The notes below the pieces were generated by a model, which did no database searches, was not told the DNA's origin, and saw nothing but the letters and a program-made list of their open reading frames with translations. Position numbers and translations under genes: made by a program. 64,000 nucleotides of DNA from Bacteroidota bacterium (lineage in GTDB: Bacteria; Bacteroidota; Ignavibacteria; UBA10030; UBA8401): contig SXSI01000017.1 in NCBI GenBank assembly GCA_005792285.1, positions 1 to 64,000 on the forward strand. Reading direction: 5' to 3'. This document shows positions 34,568-41,861 of this stretch, piece after piece. The stretch's first letter is position 1, and each line of letters begins with the position of its first letter.

Positions 34568-36070
34568 TCAAGCTGATACAACATCAGCGCGTTGAAATCG
34601 CGCGCGTAGTAATATTATTCGTTCCGCAAATGCCAACCTTAAAGATTGATATGACATAAATGCGAATCCAATAAAAAATAAAAGTTGAAATGGAATCGAT
34701 GCTAATTCTAAAAAGTAAATTGAAGTTAAAATGCCAATAAAACAATAAATAGCAAGTGAAAATTCAACCCAAACAGTCCAGTGAATTTTTTTAACTGTGT
34801 ATTGTTTGTTTTTCCAGGAATCATTTTTTTCTTTAATACTGTATTTTGGAGTTCGAACAAATTCAGATTTTATACCAAATAATCCTTCTAAAACAGCACG
34901 TGTATTATTTACAGCAAATCCCATACTTCCAGCCATAAATAACGGAAAGAAATAAATCCGTCTTCTCCAATCGGTGTAAATATCTTTTTGTGAAAATAAA
35001 TAAAAAAGAAATGAGCCGATAAATGCAAAGATAAAAATCGACATCATTTGGAAATAACTTTCATAACCACCGTAATGTTTTATAAACATTAGCGGTAGAT
35101 TTAAAATAGCAGCAACTAAAATAAATGGAAATACAAAATTATTTGTTAAATGAAATGTTGAGTGAACTTTTTTCTTAATTGATAATTTCGACTTCCAAAC
35201 CATTGGAAGTAATTTAATTGCAGTTTCAATTGCACCTTTTGTCCAACGAAATTGTTGAGATTTTAGCGCGTTAATCTCTGCAGGCAATTCTGCTGGAGAA
35301 GTTACATCACGTAAAAATTTAAATTTCCATCCACGGAGTTGTGCTCGATAACTCAAATCAAGATCTTCTGTAAGTGTATCAGCTTGCCAATTTCCGGCAT
35401 CTTCAATACAACTTTTTCTCCAAACGCCACCAGTTCCGTTAAAATTTATAAAGAACCCAGCTTTGTTGCGAACATTTTGTTCAATTACAAAATGACCATC
35501 AAGAGCTAAAGATTGAACTCTAGTTAGCACAGAATAATTTTCGTTCAAATGTTCCCAACGAGTTTGCACCATTCCAATATTTTTATCTGAAAAGAAATAT
35601 GGAATTGTTTCCATTAAGAAATTTTTATTTGGAACAAAGTCCGCATCAAAAATTGCTACAAATTCTCCTTTTGATTTTACGAGACCTTCTTTTAATGCAC
35701 CAGCTTTGAAACCAGATCTGTTTGTTCTGTGAATATGCTTAATGTCAAATCCAAGTTTTTGTTTTTCTTTTACAATATTTTCCACAAGAATAAAAGTATC
35801 ATCGGTTGAATCATCAAGTATCTGAATTTCTAATTTATTAATTGGATATTCAATTTCGCAAACTGAATCTATTAATCTCGGAACAACATATCGTTCATTA
35901 AAAATAGGGAGTTGAATTGTTACAATAGGAAACTCTTTTGGAATTGCTAAAGGATTTTCTTTATCATTTCTATGTTTAAAGTAATGATAAACCATTACAA
36001 ATCCGTGTGATCCAAAAACAAAAAGGATCAAAAGGGAGACAAAATAAATTGTTAAAATTGTGTCTGTCAT
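34568..36070 (-). CDS. Family 2 processive-type glycosyltransferase, multi-span membrane protein
   Basis: This membrane glycosyltransferase has 500 residues and resembles the cellulose-synthase/glucomannan-synthase-like group. TM1 spans about 5-30. The GT-A domain then carries VTIQLPIFNERYV, DDSTDDT, IFDADFVPNKNF (DxD-type metal site), GTGGVWRKSCI and SQQFRWTKGAI, the Q-Q-x-R-W motif of processive enzymes. Several C-terminal TM segments follow from about 310. Donor and acceptor are unknown. No PilZ domain is visible. It follows lptE after 33 bases in the miaB operon, which fits envelope polysaccharide or lipid glycosylation. Confidence 0.9.
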   Translation of the reverse strand: MTDTILTIYFVSLLILFVFGSHGFVMVYHYFKHRNDKENPLAIPKEFPIVTIQLPIFNERYVVPRLIDSVCEIEYPINKLEIQILDDSTDDTFILVENIVKEKQKLGFDIKHIHRTNRSGFKAGALKEGLVKSKGEFVAIFDADFVPNKNFLMETIPYFFSDKNIGMVQTRWEHLNENYSVLTRVQSLALDGHFVIEQNVRNKAGFFINFNGTGGVWRKSCIEDAGNWQADTLTEDLDLSYRAQLRGWKFKFLRDVTSPAELPAEINALKSQQFRWTKGAIETAIKLLPMVWKSKLSIKKKVHSTFHLTNNFVFPFILVAAILNLPLMFIKHYGGYESYFQMMSIFIFAFIGSFLFYLFSQKDIYTDWRRRIYFFPLFMAGSMGFAVNNTRAVLEGLFGIKSEFVRTPKYSIKEKNDSWKNKQYTVKKIHWTVWVEFSLAIYCFIGILTSIYFLELASIPFQLLFFIGFAFMSYQSLRLAFAERIILLRARFQRADVVSA

Positions 36071-36103
36071 GTTAATATATTTTAAAGTGAATAAAGATTT
36101 TAT

Positions 36104-36592
36104 TTACCAATTTGATACGGTTTGTAAAAGAATATCTTCCGAAATTTTTCTTAATGCTTCTGTAATTGCTTTTTGTCTTTCTTCAAAGTTTCCTGTTTTG
36201 TAATCGCCCCAGTTTGCAAAATCTTTTTCCCACATCATTTTGCGTAATTGTAAATCTTGCAGTGTAATTCTTGTTGAAATAGTAATTCTACGGGAATCAA
36301 CTTTTTCACCTTTTTCAATTACAATTGGAGCATCGCTAACAGCGACAACAGTTCCTTCAATAATTGCATCAGCAGTTGAACGATCTGCGATTGACAAAGT
36401 GTTATCATTTATAAATAAGTCAGTCAACTTTTTTGTTAATTCTTCTTTTAAGTTTGGCTCGCCAAAACCACTTTGATCTTGCATAAGTGGAATTGAAATA
36501 GTTTTCATATGTGGTGGAACAGATGAACCCGTAAATGAATAAATACATCCCGAAAGTGTTGCTAAAATAAATATCCAAAATGCGTTCTTCAT
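36104..36592 (-). CDS. lptE: LptE-family LPS-assembly lipoprotein
   Basis: This outer-membrane lipoprotein of 162 residues plugs LptD and helps insert lipopolysaccharide. A lipobox (LATLSGC, Cys16) follows a short signal sequence. The body is like LptE of Bacteroidota/Chlorobi: YSFTGSSVPPHMKTISIP, an NLKEELTKKLTDLF helix, then ADAIIEGTVVAVSDAP and a terminal helical segment ISEDILLQTVSNW. It overlaps the sigma-54 activator by four bases. It implies an LPS-bearing outer membrane. Confidence 0.88.
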   Translation of the reverse strand: MKNAFWIFILATLSGCIYSFTGSSVPPHMKTISIPLMQDQSGFGEPNLKEELTKKLTDLFINDNTLSIADRSTADAIIEGTVVAVSDAPIVIEKGEKVDSRRITISTRITLQDLQLRKMMWEKDFANWGDYKTGNFEERQKAITEALRKISEDILLQTVSNW

Positions 36593-37722
36593 TTTAAACC
36601 GTACTCCTTAATTTTTCTATACAAAGTTCGCTCACTAATTTTTAAATGTTCTGCGGCAAGACGTCTGTTATTTTGAGAATTATCCAAAGTTTCAATTATT
36701 AATTTTCTTTCCATTTCATCGAGAGAACCATTATGCGAAGGAAGAGCTGGATATTCTCCAACGTGATTTGTGTTTACTGATGAATTTGTTCCTTGAATTA
36801 TTTTTTTAACTTCACTTATATCATTTTTCAAATCTACTAATGCGCGATAAATGAGTGCTCTTTCTTCCAACTCATTTTTAATTGGAAGCATCGGAAGTCC
36901 TCGTTCAACATCGGAATTACTTTGTGTTTGATAATTATTAAGAAAAATTTTAACATCATTTGTAGAAATTAATTTTCCACGATTAATAACTAACATACTT
37001 TCAATTACATTTTTAAGTTCCCTAACATTTCCAGGCCAATAATATTCTTTCAGAATTTCTAAAGCTCCAGTTTCAAAGCCTGAAAAAGTTATATTATTTC
37101 TATTTGCAAAATCAGTTGAAAATTTTGTAGCAAGTGTAGGAATATCTTCAATTCTATCTCTTAAAGGCGGAAGATGAATATTCACAGTTCTTAATCTGTA
37201 ATATAAATCTGCACGAAATAATTTATTTGAAACAAGTGATTGCAAATTCTTATTTGTTGCAGCAATTACACGGACATTTACTCTTTTTGGAGTTGACGAA
37301 CCAACTCTCATAAATTCACCATTTTCTAAAATTCGGAGAAATTTAACTTGAACATTTAATGGAAGTTCACCGATTTCGTCAAGGAAAATTGTACCCCCAT
37401 CAGCAAGTTCAAAATAACCTTTACGCAATTCTGCAGCACCAGTAAACGAACCTTTCTCATGTCCAAAAAGTTCACTCTCAATTATTCCTTCCGGAATGGC
37501 ACCGCAATTTACAGTAATCATCGGTTTTTTAGATCTCGAACTATTCGAATGAATCGCTTGAGAAACTAATTCTTTTCCAACACCACTTTCGCCGGTAATT
37601 AAAACTGTAATATCAGTTGGTGCAACTTGAAGTATTACATAATTAATTTCTTGCATAACTGCAGATGAAGAAACAATACTTTGTTTATTTTCAGTTGGAA
37701 TATTTAATTGAAAATTTGTCAT
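36589..37722 (-). CDS. Sigma-54-dependent activator without sensory domain
   Basis: This AAA+ enhancer-binding protein has 377 residues. The ATPase domain starts almost at once (about 20-250), with Walker A GESGVGKE, the sigma-54 contact loop as GSFTGA (Ser instead of the usual Ala), Walker B GTIFLDEIGELPL and sensor motifs (RVIAATNKNL; YYRLRTVNIHLPPLRDR). A Fis-type helix-turn-helix ends the protein (RRLAAEHLKISERTLYRKIKEYG). There is no receiver, PAS or GAF domain, as in PspF, so control must be by a partner protein or by level. It overlaps lptE and abuts the SPOR gene. Confidence 0.93.
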   Translation of the reverse strand: MTNFQLNIPTENKQSIVSSSAVMQEINYVILQVAPTDITVLITGESGVGKELVSQAIHSNSSRSKKPMITVNCGAIPEGIIESELFGHEKGSFTGAAELRKGYFELADGGTIFLDEIGELPLNVQVKFLRILENGEFMRVGSSTPKRVNVRVIAATNKNLQSLVSNKLFRADLYYRLRTVNIHLPPLRDRIEDIPTLATKFSTDFANRNNITFSGFETGALEILKEYYWPGNVRELKNVIESMLVINRGKLISTNDVKIFLNNYQTQSNSDVERGLPMLPIKNELEERALIYRALVDLKNDISEVKKIIQGTNSSVNTNHVGEYPALPSHNGSLDEMERKLIIETLDNSQNNRRLAAEHLKISERTLYRKIKEYGLK

Positions 37723-38427
37723 TTATCGTTTTACAAAAATTGCTGTAATTTGATATTTCTGTTTTAACTCAGAGATGTAATTTCTTGCAGATTTTTCAGT
37801 TTCAAATCCTTCAATAAAAACTTGAAATAAAATTGTTGTTGTTTCTTTTTTTTGAATGGAAGTTTGCTTTCCAAGTTTTTGGAAAAAATCTGCTTTTAAT
37901 TTTGCATTCGCTTCATTTACAAATGCTCCAACTTGAACAGCAAAAGGAGAAAAAGTTTTTTCGACTTTAGAATTTTTTTCAGGTTTCGGTGAATTATCAA
38001 CTTCATTATTGAGTACAATTTTTTGTGGTTCTGGTACAATTTGTTTTTTTGGAATATTTAAATATTCAGATTGCGGATATCTTTTTTTTAATGTTTCAAA
38101 AAAGTCGTCACTTTTTTTATACATTCCAATTGCATAGTTATATTCATAAATTCTGTACAATGCATCGTCAGCCCATTCACTTTCTCTAAATTGATTTGCA
38201 ACTTGTTCGTAAAATTGAACAGCTTTAACAGCGTCAACAGTTAAAATCCCTCGAAGATATTTTATTCCCGGATTATCTGAATATTTTTTTTCTAATTCTG
38301 GAAGTTCTTTCAAAATTGCTTCTGCATTTCCATTATAAACCGACATAATTTTATTTCGAACAATTTCATTCACAGATTGTGTTTGCGGGAAGAAGAAAAG
38401 AAGCATATAAATTGTAAAATATATCAT
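37723..38427 (-). CDS. Exported SPOR-domain protein with TPR-like region
   Basis: The protein has 234 residues. The N-terminus (MIYFTIYMLLFFFPQTQS) is a signal peptide or anchor. Residues about 25-125 contain TPR-like helices (KYLRGILTVDAVKAVQFYEQVANQF, WADDALYRIYEYNYAIGMYKKSDDFFETLKKRYPQSEY). After a charged linker, a SPOR domain (about 155-234) begins PFAVQVGAFVNEANAKLKADFFQKLG. SPOR domains bind denuded glycan strands at division septa. It overlaps miaB (ATGA) and is directly followed by the sigma-54 activator. A role in septal or envelope maintenance is inferred. Confidence 0.88.
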   Translation of the reverse strand: MIYFTIYMLLFFFPQTQSVNEIVRNKIMSVYNGNAEAILKELPELEKKYSDNPGIKYLRGILTVDAVKAVQFYEQVANQFRESEWADDALYRIYEYNYAIGMYKKSDDFFETLKKRYPQSEYLNIPKKQIVPEPQKIVLNNEVDNSPKPEKNSKVEKTFSPFAVQVGAFVNEANAKLKADFFQKLGKQTSIQKKETTTILFQVFIEGFETEKSARNYISELKQKYQITAIFVKR

Positions 38428-39758
38428 TCAACAATCCTTCCAAAAAGTGTTGCAGAGTTTGATTTTATAATTTGAACATTCACTAAATCACCACGTTGGG
38501 CATTACCTTTTTCGAATACAACAATTTTATTTGTTTCAGTTCTACCGAACCAATCATTGGTTGATTTTGAGCTTTCTTTTTCTGTAAGCACCGAAAAAGT
38601 TTTTCCAATAAGTTTGCTATTTATTGTTGAAGCAATTTCATTTTGAATTTCAATAATTTGATTTAGTCGCGAACTTTTAATTTCACTCGAAACTGAATCA
38701 CCCATTTCCCATGCTTTAGTATTTTCTCGTGGAGAATATTTAAACATAAAAGCTCCATCATACTTCACCTCTTTTAAAAAATCAACAGTTAACTGATGAT
38801 CTTCATCTGTCTCAGTTGGAAAACCGACAATAATATCTGTCGTAAACGAAACATCAGGAATTTGTTTTTTTATTTTTTCAACTAAACCATAATAATGTTC
38901 GATGTTATAAGTTCGATTCATTAATTGTAAAATTCGATTCGATGCAGATTGAACAGGAAGGTGAATATAATTACAAAGATTTTTATGTGAAGCAATTGTT
39001 TCAATTAGTTTGTCGGACATATCTTGAGGATGCGATGTTGTAAATCTTATTCGCATTGTTGAAGCAACACGACTTACCTCGGTCATTAAATCTGCAAAAT
39101 CAAATTTATCATCTCGATATGAATTTACATTTTGTCCGATAAGATTAATTTCTTTAAATCCACTTTCTTTAAGTTGAATAACTTCCTCGAGAATACTATT
39201 TAAAGATCTACTTCTCTCACGACCACGCGTAAATGGAACAACACAAAAACTACAAAACTTATCACAACCTCGCATAATAGAAATCCATGCAAAAAAATTA
39301 TTTGTTCGAAGTGGAGTTATGTCGTCATAAGTTTCAACTCGTGAAAGACGAACAGCAATTCCTGGAGTTTCCTCTTTTGCTTCATTTATTAATTCAGGAA
39401 GTTTTCGATATTCATCTGGACCGACAACAATATCAACAATATTATTATTTTCGATTAATTCTGTTCGCAATCGTTCTGCCATACAACCAACAATTCCAAT
39501 TATAACATTTGGATTTTTTTTCTTGTAGTAACGTAAATGTTTTAATCGCTCATGAATTTTTTGTTCCGCATTATCTCGTATGCTGCAAGTATTTAAAATA
39601 ATAACATCTGCATTATCAGCTTGTTCCATATGACTGAAACCATTTTTATTTAGAAGTCCGGATATAATTTCACTATCGGCTGTATTCATTTGACAGCCAT
39701 AAGTTTCAATATAAAAACCACGCAAAGTAGTTGGAATTTCTAGAATTTCTTCTTTCAT
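38424..39758 (-). CDS. miaB: tRNA-2-methylthio-N6-isopentenyladenosine synthase MiaB
   Basis: This radical-SAM enzyme methylthiolates i6A37 in tRNA. I start it at the ATG at 39758 (MKEEILEIPTTLRGFYIETYGCQMN), giving 444 residues. The ORF track's 39818 start adds 20 residues upstream of the promoter described below. The N-terminal Fe-S cluster cysteines are in ETYGCQMN, LNTCSIRDNAEQK and VGCMAERL. The radical-SAM cluster is CDKFCSFCVVPFTRGRERSR. A TRAM domain ends the protein (GKTFSVLTEKES to the end). It is the first gene of a six-gene minus-strand operon and appears to be translated from a leaderless mRNA. Confidence 0.96.
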   Translation of the reverse strand: MKEEILEIPTTLRGFYIETYGCQMNTADSEIISGLLNKNGFSHMEQADNADVIILNTCSIRDNAEQKIHERLKHLRYYKKKNPNVIIGIVGCMAERLRTELIENNNIVDIVVGPDEYRKLPELINEAKEETPGIAVRLSRVETYDDITPLRTNNFFAWISIMRGCDKFCSFCVVPFTRGRERSRSLNSILEEVIQLKESGFKEINLIGQNVNSYRDDKFDFADLMTEVSRVASTMRIRFTTSHPQDMSDKLIETIASHKNLCNYIHLPVQSASNRILQLMNRTYNIEHYYGLVEKIKKQIPDVSFTTDIIVGFPTETDEDHQLTVDFLKEVKYDGAFMFKYSPRENTKAWEMGDSVSSEIKSSRLNQIIEIQNEIASTINSKLIGKTFSVLTEKESSKSTNDWFGRTETNKIVVFEKGNAQRGDLVNVQIIKSNSATLFGRIVE

Positions 39759-39764
39759 GAGGAG

Positions 39765-39796
39765 CAAAGATACAACCCATACTGACAAATAGTCAA
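39765..39796 (-). promoter_or_regulatory. miaB promoter producing a leaderless mRNA
   Basis: On the minus strand, TTGACT (39796-39791), an 18-base spacer and TATCTTTG (39772-39765) combine a sigma-70-like -35 with an exact TAnnTTTG. Only six bases (ctcctc) separate it from the miaB ATG, so transcription should start at or next to the A of ATG. No Shine-Dalgarno is present. Confidence 0.7.
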
Positions 39797-39932
39797 CCAA
39801 AATTCGGTTTATTAACAAAAATTAATGTAATCGCAATTATTAAAATTCACCTAATAATATAAGTCTGAAATTAAAATCCATCTTAAATAAATTCGAGAGT
39901 ACAATAAGAATCCTATAATTCCCAAATTTTAC

Positions 39933-39961
39933 TTGACTTTACAGTAATATTGCGTACTTTG
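39933..39961 (+). promoter_or_regulatory. Putative dcw (mraZ) promoter
   Basis: TTGACT (39933-39938) and TACTTTG (39955-39961) are separated by 16 bases. The predicted start near 39968 places the MraZ operator in the first transcribed bases, suitable for repression. Confidence 0.6.
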
Positions 39962-39970
39962 AACAAAAAA

Positions 39971-39997
39971 GTGGGTAGAAGTGGGTAAGTGAGGGTT
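39971..39997 (+). promoter_or_regulatory. MraZ operator, three 10-bp repeats
   Basis: GTGGGTA at 39971 and 39981 and the variant GAGGGTT at 39991 recur with an exact 10-base period. MraZ is known to bind tandem TGGG-type repeats upstream of its own gene, so this is very probably the autoregulatory site of the dcw cluster. Confidence 0.85.
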
Positions 39998-40027
39998 TTG
40001 CTCAACACTTTTTTAGAGAGAAGAAAA

Positions 40028-40471
40028 ATGTCATCATTTATAGGATCATATTTGTATACCGTTGATGCGAAAGGAAGAATTAATATTCCTTCACGCATGA
40101 GGAAAAACATTTCATCGAATGCAAATGAAATGTTTATAATTACGCGTGGTTATGAAGAGTGTTTATTTCTTTACCCGTATGATGAATGGTTAAAAGTTGA
40201 AGAGTCGATTAGAAATTTAATTTCCGCAGATCCCCAACATCGGTTTATTGCAAGAACACTTCTTGAATGGGCAACTGAAGCTTTACTTGATAAACAATCT
40301 CGCATTGTAGTTCCAAAAGAATTACTTCAATTCGCACAAATTAAAACAGACGTAAAAATTATTGGCGTGTTAGATCGTATCGAAGTTTGGAATCCAGAAC
40401 TTTATGAATCGTACAAACAAAAACAGCAACAAAGTTATGAAGATGTTGCCGCAAAAGTTTTTAAAAAATAA
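40028..40471 (+). CDS. mraZ: Transcriptional regulator MraZ
   Basis: This is a DNA-binding repressor of the division and cell-wall cluster. I start it at the ATG at 40028 (MSSFIGSYLYTVDAKGRINIPSRMR), giving 147 residues. The track's 39989 start runs through the operator and adds 13 residues foreign to the family. Two SpoVT-AbrB-like MraZ repeats are visible: DAKGRINIPSRMRK near the N-terminus and DKQSRIVVPKELLQFA in the second half. rsmH follows after 18 bases. Regulation is probably through the triple TGGG repeat upstream. Confidence 0.95.
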   Translation: MSSFIGSYLYTVDAKGRINIPSRMRKNISSNANEMFIITRGYEECLFLYPYDEWLKVEESIRNLISADPQHRFIARTLLEWATEALLDKQSRIVVPKELLQFAQIKTDVKIIGVLDRIEVWNPELYESYKQKQQQSYEDVAAKVFKK

Positions 40472-40489
40472 TTGAATTAATCGACTAAT

Positions 40490-41434
40490 GTGGAAAAACA
40501 TAAAACAAATTATCACAAACCGGTACTTCTTGAGGAATGTATTTCTAATCTTATTTCCGATAAAGATGGAATTTATGTTGATTGCACAATGGGAGGTGGC
40601 GGTCATTCGATTGCAATCTTACAACAACTGTCCGCAAAAGGGAAAGTCATCGCGATTGATAGAGATGACGACGCAATTAAATTTGTCTCAACAAATTTTT
40701 TTGAGTGGATTAATAAAGATCAACTAATAATTGTGAAAAATAACTTTCAAAATATTTCTGAAGTTTTAGCCTCTAAAAATATTTTAAAAGTAAACGGAGT
40801 TCTTGCAGATCTTGGCGTTTCTTCCTTTCAAATTGAAAATCAAGACAGGGGATTTTCTTATTTATTATCTGGTGAAATTGATATGAGAATGGATAAACAA
40901 GATGAAATATCTGCAAAAAATATTCTTAATTCTTATAGTGAAGAATCGTTATCTAATATTTTTTATAAATATGGCGAAGAACCAATGTCGCGAAGAATTG
41001 CACGAGAAGTAGTAATCTCACGCAACTCAAAACCAATAAATGAGACCGCAGATCTTGTATCATTAATTAAAAAATTATCATCAGGAATACATGTAGTAAA
41101 AATATTATCTAGAATTTTTCAGGCATTACGAATTGAAGTAAACAAAGAATTAGATGCATTAACAAAATTGTTAGAAAGTTTAAGTGAAGTTTTAATTCCA
41201 GGCGGTCGAGTAGCAATAATTTCATATCACTCCTTAGAAGACAGAGCTGTAAAGCAATTTTTTGTAAGCCAATCAAGAACCATTGAGAAATCTACACATA
41301 AAGCTATTCCTGATAAAATAGTTCAACCAAATTTTTTAATGATAAATAAAAAACCAATTACAGCATCGGTTGAAGAATTAACATTAAATAAAAAATCGAG
41401 AAGCGCTAAACTTCGTGTTGCAGAAAAAATATAA
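40490..41434 (+). CDS. rsmH: 16S rRNA (cytosine(1402)-N4)-methyltransferase
   Basis: This SAM-dependent methyltransferase (MraW) modifies C1402 in the ribosomal P site. It has 314 residues and starts at GTG (YHKPVLLEECISNL follows); an ATG two bases upstream is out of frame. Motifs are YVDCTMGGGGHSIAIL (SAM binding), AIDRDDDAI, GVLADLGVSSFQIE, the DRGFSY element, and GGRVAIISYHSLEDRAVKQFF. The stop shares bases with the ftsL start (TAATG). Confidence 0.97.
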   Translation: MEKHKTNYHKPVLLEECISNLISDKDGIYVDCTMGGGGHSIAILQQLSAKGKVIAIDRDDDAIKFVSTNFFEWINKDQLIIVKNNFQNISEVLASKNILKVNGVLADLGVSSFQIENQDRGFSYLLSGEIDMRMDKQDEISAKNILNSYSEESLSNIFYKYGEEPMSRRIAREVVISRNSKPINETADLVSLIKKLSSGIHVVKILSRIFQALRIEVNKELDALTKLLESLSEVLIPGGRVAIISYHSLEDRAVKQFFVSQSRTIEKSTHKAIPDKIVQPNFLMINKKPITASVEELTLNKKSRSAKLRVAEKI

Positions 41435-41859
41435 TGAGAAAAACTTCTGAAAATATTTTAAATAATCAACAAGACAGAAGATATATTTATAATGACAACT
41501 CATCTAATGTTGAAAGAAATGAAGAAGAAAATTCACTGCCAAAAAATAGAAGTGTTCATAAAAGGAAACATTCAACTTTTAATATTGTTAGTTGGATGTT
41601 TGGATTTGCAGTGGTTGCGCTGCTTTATATTGGCAATGTAATTGCTGTTGAAGGTTTAGTAAAAGAAGTTGATGAATTAAAAATAGAACACAAAAAAAAT
41701 TTAAATATCAACCAGTTGTTACAGTCTGAAATAAATCGAAAAACGAGCATTGAAAGAATTTCAATTGTTGCAGGACAAATGTTGCAAATGACAAATCCAA
41801 CTACACCACCAAAATGGTTTTCAATTGATATTGATAAAATTGAAGAGGTGAAAAAATAA
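41434..41859 (+). CDS. ftsL: FtsL-like divisome protein
   Basis: This small bitopic inner-membrane protein of the divisome has 141 residues. A polar cytoplasmic part (1-48) precedes a single TM at about 52-72 (IVSWMFGFAVVALLYIGNVIAV). A periplasmic coiled-coil-prone segment follows (EGLVKEVDELKIEHKKNLNINQLLQSEINR). FtsL sequences are poorly conserved; the call rests on topology and on position between rsmH and ftsI. It is coupled to rsmH by TAATG and precedes ftsI by 2 bases. Confidence 0.8.
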   Translation: MRKTSENILNNQQDRRYIYNDNSSNVERNEEENSLPKNRSVHKRKHSTFNIVSWMFGFAVVALLYIGNVIAVEGLVKEVDELKIEHKKNLNINQLLQSEINRKTSIERISIVAGQMLQMTNPTTPPKWFSIDIDKIEEVKK

Positions 41860-41861
41860 TT

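Noticed and set aside
39989-40027. Upstream start of mraZ given by the ORF track
   Set aside because: The added 13 residues overlap the triple TGGG operator and are not part of the MraZ domain, which begins at MSSFIGSY.
40488-40727. ATG ORF two bases upstream of rsmH
   Set aside because: It is out of frame with RsmH and its product has no family features; the GTG at 40490 starts the motif-rich frame.
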